A stretch of DNA of 64,000 bases from Flectobacillus major DSM 103 (GCF_000427405.1 NZ_KE386492.1:109690-173689); one strand, 5' to 3'; shown: positions 18,655 to 27,743, counted from the stretch's first letter. A program made the numbers and translations. The notes: generated by a model from the letters alone, not told the origin.

Positions 18655-18900
18655 GGTTTATGAAGTAAGAAGTGAACAATAAACGTTGTCATGTATCAAA
18701 AGATGAATGGTTTTGATATATACTGATTCGCTTTTATAGCAAAGCTTTTTGAGAGTCGTTTGCATACTTAGTATTAGGACAGACGTTTCTAGTTTTTTTC
18801 AAAAAATATTTTTTCTTTTAGAATAGGCTTATTTGGGGCAATTCCGCAACTTTCAGACAACGACATAGACAGTATATGACAGTTGCTAGAATTAAAATAC

Positions 18901-18908
18901 TACCTTTG
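18901..18908 (+). promoter_or_regulatory. Promoter -7 box of the rhamnosidase gene
   Basis: TACCTTTG fits the Bacteroidota -7 consensus TAnnTTTG and lies 25 bases before the start codon at 18934. A TTG at 18883-18885 could be part of the -33 element but is closer than usual. Confidence 0.5.
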
Positions 18909-18933
18909 GTTTGGTAATATTTTAATATAATTT

Positions 18934-21900
18934 ATGAAAAAATACACATCATTATTCGTTATTTTATGGCTCTTGGTTGGTTTTCCTACTTTTGCCAATT
19001 TTTCTTTACAAAAACTTCAGGTAAATTATCAGACTACTCCTTTGGGTACAGATTTACCTATTCCTCAGTTTTCTTGGCAAATGAAAGCCAGCGATACCCA
19101 AAAAGGATACCTTCAAACGGCTTATCAAATTATCGTTACCGACGAAAAAAATACTATTGTATGGGACAGCAAACCCGTTAAATCGGGGGTTTCCCATGCT
19201 ATTCAGTATGCAGGAAAAACATTGCAACCTACCACAAAATATACTTGGAAGCTACTGGTATGGGATAATTTTGGAAAAATGGCAAGTGCCTATTCTTGGT
19301 TTGAAACGGGCTTGATGAACCCCAAGATTGAGGCGTGGTCGGGTGCTAAGTGGATAGGTGGCGACAACAACGATTTGATTTTGTATTCACATTATTTGTC
19401 GGTATACAAGTTACAATTTGCCCTACAACTAGAGCAGGCTAGCAATAGCACCAAGGCAGCCTTTATTTTTGGAGCAAACGACAGTCGTTTGATGAACAAA
19501 AATTTGAATTTGATGAGTCAACAAAACCAAACAAACGAAGGTTATATTGCCTTAGAACTTGATATTTCGGGGCTAAATAATAGTTCAGATGGCTTGGCAA
19601 AATTCCATATTTATCGGGTAGGATACGCCCCAACCGACAAAGTAAATGAACCATTTAAAAGCGTTAATATTCCTCTGTCGGTTATCAATCAGGCCAATAA
19701 ATATAGTAAACATAGTATTTATGCAACCTGTAATTTTGGTATTTTTGAGTTTTTTATAGATGGTACCGACGAACCTCATCGACTCAAAGACTCTTCTTCC
19801 GAGCCAGTGTCAAGGTTTTCGCCTCGTGGTATCAACCTCAATCCTATAGGCAGTGGCAATAACTATATTAGTTTTCCGATGCTAGCCGATATTGGCTTCA
19901 AAGTAGATGCCAATCAAACAGCTTTTTTTTCCGATATTCAAATCAAAAACTTTAGGCTGCCCGCCAATACATTGTTTTCGGAAGACCTACGCCAAAGCCC
20001 CTATCAAGGTATTTTTCAATCGCCCCAAATTGCTATCGAAGAAAATAGCTATCGGGTAAAAGGAAATACTTTTTTTACGGTCAATCCTAGTAAAAATGCT
20101 GCTCCAATGCTTAGAAGTACATTTGATATTGCCCCGAAGCCTATCAAAAAGGCCCGACTTTATGTAACCGCACGGGGTATTTATGAAGTGTATCTCAATG
20201 GTCAACGAGTTAGCAATGACTTTTTTAACCCTGGCCTAACCCAATATAACAAACACCAAATGTACCAAACATACGATATTACGACAGCATTGGGCAAAGG
20301 AAAAAATGCTATTGGTGCATGGCTGAGCGAAGGCTGGTGGAGTGGTAATATTACTTACAGTGGCGAAAATTGGAATTTCTTTGGCGACCGCCAATCTTTT
20401 TTATCAAAATTGGTTATCACTTATACCGATGGCCAAGAGCAGGTAATTACGTCTAATACAAAAGATTGGCAAATATTTACAGACGGCCCAGTTCGCTATG
20501 GTTCGTTTTTTCAAGGCGAGGTGTACGATGCCAACAAAGAAGCTCTCATAAAAAATTGGGCTACTGCTTCGTATCAACCTTTGAATTGGAAACCTGTGGT
20601 TGAAGTTCCTTTGGAAGGTACAAGTTATAACGAAGGCAACAAACAGAATGCCCTCAATTACAACGATTTTCAGCTTATTGGACAAATCGGCGAAAATGCT
20701 ACGCTGGTCAAAACCCTTGCCGCACAAAGTGTAGAAGAAGTAAGACCCCATATTTTTGTGTACGATATGGGACAAAATATGGTTGGGTTTCCAAGTATTT
20801 CTATCAAAAATGGAAAAAAAGGACAAATCATCAATTTGCGTTATGCCGAAATAAAATATCCACACCTACCCGATTATAAAGGCAACGAAGGGATGGTTAT
20901 GATGGAGAATATCCGTGCCGCTCTGACACAAGACCAGTATGTCTTGAAGGGTGGCAACGAAGTTATACAACCTCGATTTACCTTTCATGGCTACCGCTAT
21001 GTCGAAATTACAGGACTAACACAACCTATTAGCCCCGACAATGTAAAAGGGCTGGTTATCAGCTCGGTAGATAAGTTGTCGTCTAGTTATGAAACTTCTA
21101 ACCCATTAGTAAATAAGCTTTGGCAAAATATTACATGGTCATTGAGAAGCAACTTTTTATCTATCCCAACCGATACTCCAGCCAGAAACGAACGCATGGG
21201 CTGGAGTGGCGATATTTCGGTATTCTCGAAAAGTGCTACCTATTTGACCGATGCCAATTTGTTTTTAAGAAGGCATTTGTTAGCAATGCGTGATATTCAA
21301 CCCGACAATGGCCGTTTTACAGATGTTGCTCCTGTAGGTGGCGGATTTGGAGGTACGCTTTGGGGTAGTGCTGGTATTGTGGTAGCATGGGAAACCTATC
21401 GACAATATGGTGATATACAATTATTGGCCGAACACTATGCTGCCATGAAACGGTATATTCAGTTTTTGGAAACGAAGGTAGATAAACCAACAGGCATACT
21501 CAACGAAGGCCCACTCGGCGACTGGCTAAGTCCAGAGGGGAACAAAAACGACAATACCTTATTTTGGATGGCCTATTTTGCTTACGATTTAGACCTTATA
21601 AGCCAAATAGCAACAGTACTAGGAAAAACCGATGAAGCTACACAGTTTCATCAACGTATGACAGAAATCAAGCAAGCTTGGAACAATATTTATGTAGATA
21701 AAAATACGCATAAAACCATAAAGTCGGGTGTAAAAACAGGTTTTATAGGGCCTCCAAACCAACAACAGGGAGCCGATAAATCAGATAAAGGCCAGTTGAT
21801 AGACACCCAAGCCTCTTATGCAATCCCTTTAGCCTTGGGTGTTTTCAATGAAGAAAATCAGCCTTTTGCCAAAGCACTATTACAAGCTAGTATTGTTCGT

Positions 21901-22533
21901 AAAAATAAAGATGATGATAATATAGAACGCCCTCCGTTTTCGCTTATGACAGGTTTTATTGGTACAGCGTCTATCAATGAAGCTCTTTCGGCCAATGGCA
22001 GCCATGATTTGGCTTATGGCCTTTTGGTCAATAAAGAATATCCTTCGTGGTTATATTCAGTAGTTAATGGAGCTACTTCTATTTGGGAACGCCTCAATTC
22101 ATATACCATAGAAAATGGTTTTGGGAGCAACAATAGTATGAATTCTTTTAATCACTATTCCTTCGGAGCTGTGGCGGCATGGATGTATAATTACTCGTTA
22201 GGTATTCAGCGTCATCCACAGCAAGCGGGCTTCAAAAAATTTATCCTTATGCCTACACCCGACCCCAATAAAGCTATTACTTATGCAAAAGGGTATTACG
22301 ATTCTATTTACGGGCGTATCTCAAGCGAATGGAAAATAGAAAACAACCAATTTTTATACAATACCTCTGTACCTGCTAATACTTCAGCAACATTGTATTT
22401 GCCAGCCAAAAATCTTAGCCAAGTTACCGAGCAAGGTAAGGCTATTCAAACATGGAAAAATGTAAAAATAGAAAATGGTATGGCTGTAATACCTTTATTG
22501 TCGGGTAATTATTCGTTTGTGGTTGCGTGGTAA
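18934..22533 (+). CDS. GH78 alpha-L-rhamnosidase
   Basis: This 1199-residue exported enzyme has a signal peptide (1-21, ending PTFA). The N-terminal beta domain has the family opening (LGTDLPIPQFSWQM, YQIIVTD). A long insert at ~150-350 looks lectin-like. The carbohydrate-binding/bacterial rhamnosidase domain follows (ARGIYEVYLNGQRVSNDFFNPG, ~410-430). The (alpha/alpha)6 catalytic domain has PTDTPARNERMGWSGDIS at ~746-763 and NGATSIWERLNSY at ~1043-1055; the glutamates in NER and WER are at the positions of the family's general acid and base. It removes terminal rhamnose from pectins or glycosides in the periplasm. It is divergent from the lyase gene and followed by a terminator. The length is above the usual 900-1000 because of the insert. 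Confidence 0.9.
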   Translation: MKKYTSLFVILWLLVGFPTFANFSLQKLQVNYQTTPLGTDLPIPQFSWQMKASDTQKGYLQTAYQIIVTDEKNTIVWDSKPVKSGVSHAIQYAGKTLQPTTKYTWKLLVWDNFGKMASAYSWFETGLMNPKIEAWSGAKWIGGDNNDLILYSHYLSVYKLQFALQLEQASNSTKAAFIFGANDSRLMNKNLNLMSQQNQTNEGYIALELDISGLNNSSDGLAKFHIYRVGYAPTDKVNEPFKSVNIPLSVINQANKYSKHSIYATCNFGIFEFFIDGTDEPHRLKDSSSEPVSRFSPRGINLNPIGSGNNYISFPMLADIGFKVDANQTAFFSDIQIKNFRLPANTLFSEDLRQSPYQGIFQSPQIAIEENSYRVKGNTFFTVNPSKNAAPMLRSTFDIAPKPIKKARLYVTARGIYEVYLNGQRVSNDFFNPGLTQYNKHQMYQTYDITTALGKGKNAIGAWLSEGWWSGNITYSGENWNFFGDRQSFLSKLVITYTDGQEQVITSNTKDWQIFTDGPVRYGSFFQGEVYDANKEALIKNWATASYQPLNWKPVVEVPLEGTSYNEGNKQNALNYNDFQLIGQIGENATLVKTLAAQSVEEVRPHIFVYDMGQNMVGFPSISIKNGKKGQIINLRYAEIKYPHLPDYKGNEGMVMMENIRAALTQDQYVLKGGNEVIQPRFTFHGYRYVEITGLTQPISPDNVKGLVISSVDKLSSSYETSNPLVNKLWQNITWSLRSNFLSIPTDTPARNERMGWSGDISVFSKSATYLTDANLFLRRHLLAMRDIQPDNGRFTDVAPVGGGFGGTLWGSAGIVVAWETYRQYGDIQLLAEHYAAMKRYIQFLETKVDKPTGILNEGPLGDWLSPEGNKNDNTLFWMAYFAYDLDLISQIATVLGKTDEATQFHQRMTEIKQAWNNIYVDKNTHKTIKSGVKTGFIGPPNQQQGADKSDKGQLIDTQASYAIPLALGVFNEENQPFAKALLQASIVRKNKDDDNIERPPFSLMTGFIGTASINEALSANGSHDLAYGLLVNKEYPSWLYSVVNGATSIWERLNSYTIENGFGSNNSMNSFNHYSFGAVAAWMYNYSLGIQRHPQQAGFKKFILMPTPDPNKAITYAKGYYDSIYGRISSEWKIENNQFLYNTSVPANTSATLYLPAKNLSQVTEQGKAIQTWKNVKIENGMAVIPLLSGNYSFVVAW

Positions 22534-22544
22534 AGTAATCAATC

Positions 22545-22579
22545 ATTATAGGGGCAACCTTTACGGTTGCTCCTATAAT
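22545..22579. terminator. Terminator of the rhamnosidase gene
   Basis: This is a 15-bp stem with one G-T pair (22545-22559 with 22565-22579) and a five-base loop, 12 bases after the stop codon. Confidence 0.75.
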
Positions 22580-22877
22580 TACAAAATCACCTTATAGTAA
22601 CTACCAAATAAATTCAAGGCAAGGTGCATCCTAAAACTTTCAAAGTTCTTCAATCCTATTCTTTGCTTTCCTACAAAAAACACGATATTTATTTCCACAT
22701 TGGCATATATTTCACGTCAATATAATCCTTATTGCCTCTTTTTGTCTTGTTCTGGGAAAATCATCCTGTTTCTAGCGTGATATGTCCATTTTAATCCAAG
22801 GGCTTTCCTTGCAACTTTGTAATGTCAACAACGACAAAACAAACCTTCAGAACATTTTAAAAAAGAAAATAAGAATT
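22580..22877. other. Intergenic region before the esterase gene
   Basis: About 300 AT-rich bases without gene remnants. CATCCTGTTTCT at 22763-22774 recurs, inverted, at 28573-28584 in front of the exo-rhamnogalacturonan lyase. An in-frame ATG at 22782 exists, but the signal peptide favours 22878. Confidence 0.4.
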
Positions 22878-23957
22878 ATGAAAACTCCAACAACACTTGC
22901 TTACGCAGCCAAGAATTACACAGGATTTAGTTTTATCAAAAGTTTGGTATTCGTTTCATTACTATTGATAAGTAACTCACTATTGGCACAAGCTCCTTTT
23001 TATGCTAATGACCCACACTTAGATAAAGAGGTAAAAGAATTTTTGAAAGCAGTCAATAGCGGTGGTACTCCCGTAGAGCAATTATCAAAACAAGATGCTA
23101 GAAATGTATTAGTCAACGCACAGAAGGCATTTAAGGTAGATATGTCGGGGGTTGATATTAGCGAAAAAACTATCAAGGCCGATGGCTATACCCTAACACT
23201 CAATATTGTTCGGCCAACTGGTATAAAAGGTAAACTCCCCGCTTTTATATTTATTCATGGTGGTGGCTGGATATTGGGCGACTTCCCAACACACCAGCGT
23301 ATGGTTCGTGATTTATCGGTACTTTCTGGCTTTGTAGGTATTTTTGTAAACTACACGCCATCGCCAGAAGCACGCTATCCACAAGCTATTAACGAAATTT
23401 ATGCAGCTACTAAATGGGTGGCCGCTCATGGCCACGAAATCAACGTAGATGGCGATAACTTGGCTATTGTAGGTAATAGCGTAGGAGGCAATATGAGTAC
23501 CGTAACAGCTATCAAAGCCAAAGAAAATAATGGCCCTAAAATCAGAGTGCAGATTTTGATGTGGCCTGTGGTTGATGCTAATTTTGAAACAGAATCATAC
23601 AAGCAGTTTGGACAAGACCGCTTTTTGACTACTCCTTTAATGAAATGGATGTTTGACCAATATACAACAGATGAAAACCAACGCAAAGAGATTTATATTT
23701 CGCCACTCAATGCCACTGTAGAGCAGTTGAAAGGTTTGCCACCAACCTTGATACAAGTTGCCGAAAATGATATTTTAAGAGATGCTGCCGAAGACTACGG
23801 CCGTAAACTCAACCAAGCGGGTGTTCCTGTAACTACTGTTCGCTACAATGGTACAATTCACGACTTCGGTCTTTTAAATGCTCTAGCTACACAACCTTCT
23901 ACCCGCTCGGCTTTTGTACAGGCTGCGGCAGAATTAAAAAAATACTTAGGCAAATAA
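22878..23957 (+). CDS. HSL-family alpha/beta hydrolase (acetyl esterase type), exported
   Basis: The protein has 359 residues from the ATG at 22878; an ATG 96 bases earlier is in frame, but the start used here places a normal signal peptide near the N-terminus (SFIKSLVFVSLLLISNSLLAQA). Hormone-sensitive-lipase motifs are clear: oxyanion HGGGW at ~127, nucleophile motif GNSVGGN at ~199 (GDSAGG variant), acid in AENDILRDAAEDY at ~295 and histidine in GTIHDFGLL at ~328. It probably removes acetyl or other acyl groups from a sugar or small ester in the periplasm. Next to a rhamnosidase and a rhamnogalacturonan lyase, pectin deacetylation is a fair guess, unproven. Confidence 0.8.
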   Translation: MKTPTTLAYAAKNYTGFSFIKSLVFVSLLLISNSLLAQAPFYANDPHLDKEVKEFLKAVNSGGTPVEQLSKQDARNVLVNAQKAFKVDMSGVDISEKTIKADGYTLTLNIVRPTGIKGKLPAFIFIHGGGWILGDFPTHQRMVRDLSVLSGFVGIFVNYTPSPEARYPQAINEIYAATKWVAAHGHEINVDGDNLAIVGNSVGGNMSTVTAIKAKENNGPKIRVQILMWPVVDANFETESYKQFGQDRFLTTPLMKWMFDQYTTDENQRKEIYISPLNATVEQLKGLPPTLIQVAENDILRDAAEDYGRKLNQAGVPVTTVRYNGTIHDFGLLNALATQPSTRSAFVQAAAELKKYLGK

Positions 23958-23978
23958 ATAATAGGTGATTTTCTTATA

Positions 23979-24017
23979 GGCTTGGAGCATTTTATGGAAT
24001 GCTTCAAGCCTTTTTTT
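23979..24017 (+). terminator. Terminator of the esterase gene
   Basis: A 13-bp stem with one G-T pair (23979-23991 with 23998-24010) is followed by seven T's, 22 bases after the stop codon. Confidence 0.85.
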
Positions 24018-24049
24018 ATGATTTATTTTTCAAAAAATCATGAACTTAA

Positions 24050-24099
24050 CATACATCAATGCACAGGCATACCGCAAGCACTAACTTTGAATCATTAAA
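24050..24099 (+). promoter_or_regulatory. Upstream copy of a duplicated promoter module
   Basis: This 50-base unit starts CATACATCAATGC, contains CAGGCA, and carries a TAACTTTG box at 24082-24089 followed by AATCATTAAA. The same layout is repeated at 24186-24235, 136 bases on. No gene lies between the copies. Confidence 0.55.
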
Positions 24100-24185
24100 T
24101 AAGTGAACAAAACAAAAAGCCAAACGAGTCATTTATTTTATTGGTTATCAATGAATTAATTACTTACTAAAATTTCATTACTTAT

Positions 24186-24235
24186 CATACATCAATGCTC
24201 AGGCAATTTTGAACACTTAATTTTGAATCATTAAA
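24186..24235 (+). promoter_or_regulatory. Proximal copy of the duplicated promoter module
   Basis: It has the same 50-base length and order as the unit at 24050-24099, with TAATTTTG at 24218-24225 as the -7 box, 28 bases before the dioxygenase start. CATACATCAATGCnCAGGCA is conserved where a -33 box would be, suggesting an activator site. The sequence between the key blocks has diverged. Confidence 0.6.
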
Positions 24236-24253
24236 ACCCTCATATTTTTAGCC

Positions 24254-25192
24254 ATGGAAGATAGAATTTTAGGCATACATCATATTACAGCGATAGCTGG
24301 AGATGCCAAACGCAATTTTGATTTTTACACTCAAACTTTGGGACTTCGTTTCATCAAAAAAACGGTCAATTTTGACGACCCACATACGTATCACTTTTAT
24401 TTTGGTGACGAATCTGGTAGTGCTGGTACAATTCTTACCTTTTTCCCTTGGGGCGAGCGTGTTCACCGAGGTAGAAAAGGAGCTGGTATGGCTACCGAAA
24501 TCGGTTATTCTGTACCAAAAGGAAGCCTTGATTTTTGGGCAAAACGTTTTGAAGAACATAATGTGATTTATAATAAACCTTCGGTAAAATTTGGTGAAAA
24601 GTATTTGACTTTCCTCGACCCCGACGGACTAAAACTAGAGCTGATTGAATCGGAAACACCCGATAATCGTACACCTTGGGAAACCGACGAAATCAAAAAA
24701 GAAGTCGCTACCAAGGGTTTTCATAACATTACTATCACACTAAACGATGTTGCCCCTACAGCGGCAATTTTGACAGAAGTATTTGATTATAAACTCTTTA
24801 AAAAAGAAGGAAATCGTTATCGTTATATTACCGATGCCGTTGAAAATGCAGCTATTGTTGACTTGGTAGAATTACCCGACGAGCACCGTGGCTTAGTAGC
24901 AGGCGGTATTGTTCACCATGTGGCTTTTAGGGTGAAAAACGACGAAGTGTTGATGAAATTCCGTGCCAAAATCGAAAGTCTTGGCTTGAATATTACACCA
25001 CAGATTGACCGAAATTATTTTCATTCGTTATATTTCAGAGAGCCAGGCGGCGTTTTGTTTGAAATAGCTACCGACAACCCAGGATTTACCGTTGATGAGC
25101 CTTTGGAAGAACTAGGTCAAAACTTGAAACTCCCTGCTCAATACGAGTCAAGACGCAAAGACATAGAAAAACATCTTGTTTCACTTATTTAA
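24254..25192 (+). CDS. VOC-family ring-cleaving dioxygenase (MhqO-like)
   Basis: This 312-residue cytosolic protein has two glyoxalase/VOC repeats. The first opens with LGIHHITAIAGDAKRNFDFY, the second holds HHVAFRVKNDE (~222) and ends with the glutamate in FEIATDNPGF (~278); these are the usual H-H-E metal positions. The layout matches MhqO/YkcA-type extradiol dioxygenases, which open hydroquinone or catechol rings. It is followed nine bases later by a hydrolase matching MhqD, the standard partner. The pair probably detoxifies quinones or aromatic compounds, for example from plant material. The physiological substrate is not known. Confidence 0.85.
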   Translation: MEDRILGIHHITAIAGDAKRNFDFYTQTLGLRFIKKTVNFDDPHTYHFYFGDESGSAGTILTFFPWGERVHRGRKGAGMATEIGYSVPKGSLDFWAKRFEEHNVIYNKPSVKFGEKYLTFLDPDGLKLELIESETPDNRTPWETDEIKKEVATKGFHNITITLNDVAPTAAILTEVFDYKLFKKEGNRYRYITDAVENAAIVDLVELPDEHRGLVAGGIVHHVAFRVKNDEVLMKFRAKIESLGLNITPQIDRNYFHSLYFREPGGVLFEIATDNPGFTVDEPLEELGQNLKLPAQYESRRKDIEKHLVSLI

Positions 25193-25201
25193 TTAATTAT
25201 C

Positions 25202-25843
25202 ATGGACTTTCAACCAATGAAATATATATTCCAGCCTGCAACAAACCCATCGACAGCAACACTCTTGCTGCTGCATGGCACAGGCGGAAACGAACACGAT
25301 TTGTTATTACTGGCAAAAGAGTTTGGCGATTCGTTCAATATTCTTAGTTTACGTGGAAACGTTACTGAAAATGGTATGCCTCGCTTTTTTAGGCGTTTAG
25401 GAATGGGTATTTTTGATGAAGCAGATTTGGCCTTTCGTACCGACGAAATGGTAAGTTTTATCAAAGAGTTATCAGTGATAGAAGGTTTTGATAGTACCAA
25501 AATTATAGCTTTGGGCTATTCTAATGGAGCGAATATTGCAGGGGCTACGCTAGTACAATATCCCAACTTTTTGGCTGGTGCTATTTTGTACCGACCTATG
25601 CAGCCATTCAAGCAATTGCCTGATTTTCGGAATACTGAAAAAACACCCGTTTTTATCAGTACAGGTAAATATGACCCAACAATTAGGGTAGCAGACACAA
25701 CCGAATATGTACAGGCTTTGGAAAAAGCAGGTTTTGCCATAAGCTCCTATTTGCTAAGTACAAGCCATAATTTGACACAAGAAGATATTACGTTGACCAG
25801 CCAATGGCTAGCCAATACCCAAGTGTTAAGTAAGACTGCTTAG
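25202..25843 (+). CDS. Alpha/beta hydrolase, carboxylesterase/MhqD type
   Basis: The protein has 213 residues without signal peptide. LLLLHGTGGNEHDLL at ~20-34 gives the oxyanion loop. GYSNGANIAGATL at ~104-116 gives the serine elbow. GKYDPTI and SHNLTQEDI supply the acid and histidine. It belongs to the carboxylesterase/phospholipase group that includes MhqD and YodD. It starts nine bases after the dioxygenase stop, so the two are one operon. The probable role is hydrolysis of ring-cleavage products or related esters in quinone detoxification. A strong terminator follows. Confidence 0.85.
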   Translation: MDFQPMKYIFQPATNPSTATLLLLHGTGGNEHDLLLLAKEFGDSFNILSLRGNVTENGMPRFFRRLGMGIFDEADLAFRTDEMVSFIKELSVIEGFDSTKIIALGYSNGANIAGATLVQYPNFLAGAILYRPMQPFKQLPDFRNTEKTPVFISTGKYDPTIRVADTTEYVQALEKAGFAISSYLLSTSHNLTQEDITLTSQWLANTQVLSKTA

Positions 25844-25875
25844 TTGGGGTATCTAGGATAAATAGTATTTTTCTC

Positions 25876-25914
25876 AAACATAATTCATCCCGAAATTCGG
25901 GATGAATTATGTTT
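25876..25914. terminator. Terminator of the dioxygenase/hydrolase operon
   Basis: Perfect 19-bp arms (25876-25894 and 25896-25914) flank a single base, followed by more T's. The flanking A and T runs allow use on either strand. Confidence 0.85.
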
Positions 25915-26010
25915 TTTTGAGCTATTTCAACTAATCATCACAATACTAAAAATCTAGTAACCTTATAAAATTTTACCACGCATTTACCCTAAAATATAGG
26001 GCATGTTTAA

Positions 26011-26160
26011 GCAACCGATGTTAGATATACGACAAAAGGGGAAATCTTGCGTGCTTACTTGGTGGGAATACCCGATAGCAAAACCATTACAATTAAAACG
26101 TTAGACAAAAATTCAATACTAGTTGCTAGTAAAAATCAAGTTTCCACTATTTATTCCTGA
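26011..26160 (+). pseudogene. C-terminal remnant of a GH29 alpha-L-fucosidase
   Basis: An open plus-strand frame of 49 codons follows the stop at 26008-26010 and ends at the TGA at 26158-26160. It reads ATDVRYTTKGEILRAYLVG, then PDSKTITIKTL. The D-V/I-R-Y/F-T-T-K-G...L-x-A pattern followed by P-x-S-K-x-I-T-I-K-S/T-L is characteristic of the C-terminal beta domain of GH29 fucosidases. There is no start codon and nothing else of the gene remains. Its last ten bases overlap the 3' end of hipT on the other strand. Confidence 0.5.
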
Positions 26161-27155
26161 AAAATATAGTTGAGTCGTTTTAACTTATCAAAATACAGAC
26201 TTGTGTACTGCTTTTGGCTATCGGGCGACAAAAAGGAATTTTGTATCAATTGATGCGTTGAGGCGTAATCTTGCTGGAAAAAAGACAGTAGTTTTTCTAC
26301 ACGTTTCTCGATAAGCCCTATTTTAAGCCCAAATTCAAAAAAATCATTATAAGCATAAAAAGCATTTGCCCGAAACGATGCCGTTTCATAATCTAGCGAG
26401 AAAAGCCCCTCCTGTGGAGCCATATCCGAGTCGTTGACATGCAAGCGAGTACACAACAAATCATAAGCAGGCGACAAAACCATATCGCCGTTGGGTGTTT
26501 CTATCAAGGAAAAGTTTTTTAGATGTGCGTCACCATTAGAAAACAGATAGTTAAAAAGAATCTGCTGGAACAATCGCTCTAATTCTATTGGCGATGCCGC
26601 ACAAAACTGTTTTACCAACATGGCCATATCCTCATAACTACCTTCGTATTTCAATGCACTTCCTCCTTTTTGTGCCGATTTACCTGCCAATGTAGCAAAG
26701 TCTTCTACCTGTAATTTATGGCCATGTAGGTCATAGTCAAAACGTTTTACCAAATAGGCAGGCTGATTGTCTTGAAAAAACACCAAAGTATTTTCGGCTG
26801 TTGCTATGCCATATACTTGCTTGGCAATCTGCATGGTAAGATGCTCATTAGCAGGTATTTCTTGTACCAACTTCAGGTGATTATTGGGAATTGGTTTCAA
26901 AATATATTGTCCCTTCTCTCCGCCACGGGTCAACCTAAGTAACTTTTTATCTATGGTTAAGCCATACTTTTCTTGTACCCCCGATATAGATAGATATTGC
27001 ATAGCAGCCTGTTCTGGTAACTCAAACGCCAGTGTAAAAGGCAGAATATGAGATACCTTTTTCCCTTGAAAAAGCCGTCGCAATGCCAAAGGGCTAAAGC
27101 TCGAAAAACCTTCTTTTAGGGTACTTGGACAATATTTTAGGGTATTTTCATTCAT
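26151..27155 (-). CDS. hipT: HipT-type Ser/Thr kinase toxin
   Basis: From the ATG at 27155 the protein has 334 residues; this start overlaps the hipS stop by eight bases. An ATG at 27191 is possible. It is a HipA-like kinase without the N-terminal N1 domain. The Gly-rich loop is LSISGVQEK with a Ser-Ile-Ser motif at 56-58. ATP-binding lysine is in YILKP (K87), catalytic Asp in FSNGDAHLKNFSL (D209) and metal-binding Asp in SPAYDLLCT (D232). These agree closely with E. coli O127 HipT, whose SIS serines are autophosphorylated and which phosphorylates tryptophanyl-tRNA synthetase; the target here is inferred. It is the last gene of a hipB-hipS-hipT operon. Confidence 0.88.
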   Translation of the reverse strand: MNENTLKYCPSTLKEGFSSFSPLALRRLFQGKKVSHILPFTLAFELPEQAAMQYLSISGVQEKYGLTIDKKLLRLTRGGEKGQYILKPIPNNHLKLVQEIPANEHLTMQIAKQVYGIATAENTLVFFQDNQPAYLVKRFDYDLHGHKLQVEDFATLAGKSAQKGGSALKYEGSYEDMAMLVKQFCAASPIELERLFQQILFNYLFSNGDAHLKNFSLIETPNGDMVLSPAYDLLCTRLHVNDSDMAPQEGLFSLDYETASFRANAFYAYNDFFEFGLKIGLIEKRVEKLLSFFQQDYASTHQLIQNSFLSPDSQKQYTSLYFDKLKRLNYIFQE

Positions 27156-27471
27156 GAATAGCTTGGATAGTAATTGCTCCGATGGTGTCAAAATGAGCCG
27201 TAGCGAATAGCAAACCTAAAAAATCATTCTCGTCGATCTTTAGGGCTTGACAAATATTTTGTTTATTAGTTCCTTCGGGTAGCATATTAAAAAAAACAGG
27301 AAACAGCGTTGGCGAAAAGTATTGTTGCTGTATTTTAGGAAAGGTAACACTAATAGCTTTCTGTTGGGCATTTTGGAAATAATCGTTGGTATAAGTGAAC
27401 AAAAAACCATTAGGAAGTTCTTCTAAAATTCCAGCCTTTTGCTCCTTAAAAAATACAGTTGCCTTTCTCAT
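27148..27471 (-). CDS. hipS: HipS-type antitoxin (stand-alone HipA N1 domain)
   Basis: This 107-residue protein corresponds to the N-terminal subdomain of HipA as a separate gene. Visible features are the FTYTNDYFQNAQQKAISVTFP strand pair, FPVFFNMLPEGTNKQNI and the HFDTIGAITI ending, all hallmarks of the HipA N1 family. In HipBST systems this small protein, not HipB, is the neutralising antitoxin. It overlaps the start of hipT and follows hipB by 12 bases, so the three are cotranscribed and coupled. Confidence 0.85.
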   Translation of the reverse strand: MRKATVFFKEQKAGILEELPNGFLFTYTNDYFQNAQQKAISVTFPKIQQQYFSPTLFPVFFNMLPEGTNKQNICQALKIDENDFLGLLFATAHFDTIGAITIQAIHE

Positions 27472-27483
27472 ATCTGTTCACGC

Positions 27484-27684
27484 TTATTTTATATCTACAA
27501 CCAACACCAAACCCAATACCTCAGCTAGTTTGAGCAGAGTATCGAGCGATGGATTGCCCTCACCTCGTTCTATTGCCACGATTGTTCGTAGGGCAACACC
27601 CGAAATTTCGGCCAAATCATTTTGCCGAACCTTCAAAACCTTGCGTCGACTTCTTATTTTTCTGCCTATCTCTTCTTTATTCAT
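27484..27684 (-). CDS. hipB: HipB-type Xre DNA-binding regulator
   Basis: The protein has 66 residues from the ATG at 27684 (MNKEEIGRKIRSRRK). It has the Xre helix-turn-helix (RQNDLAEISGVALRTIVAI, then ERGEGNPSLDTLLKLAEVLGL). An in-frame ATG at 27714 is rejected because the -7 box (27712-27719) overlaps it and the palindrome 27689-27700 lies between. HipB represses the operon and supports HipS in holding HipT. It is the first gene of the operon. Confidence 0.88.
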   Translation of the reverse strand: MNKEEIGRKIRSRRKVLKVRQNDLAEISGVALRTIVAIERGEGNPSLDTLLKLAEVLGLVLVVDIK

Positions 27685-27688
27685 TTGT

Positions 27689-27719
27689 GCATTATAATGC
27701 GTTTTTATATACAAATATA
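27689..27719 (-). promoter_or_regulatory. hipBST promoter and proximal operator
   Basis: On the minus strand TATATTTG (27719 to 27712) is a good -7 box. Right after it comes the perfect palindrome GCATTATAATGC (27689-27700), then the hipB start at 27684. The palindrome would cover the transcription start, a classic autorepression layout. Confidence 0.65.
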
Positions 27720-27743
27720 ATACTTAACAGCTTTTTTATAACA

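Noticed and set aside
24018-24253. The repeated 50-base units as the start of a CRISPR array
   Set aside because: Only two copies, internally diverged, with a promoter box in each and a gene directly after the second.
27684-27714. Longer HipB start at 27714
   Set aside because: The -7 box overlaps that ATG and a perfect palindrome lies between it and the next ATG, so the mRNA would start too late to include it.
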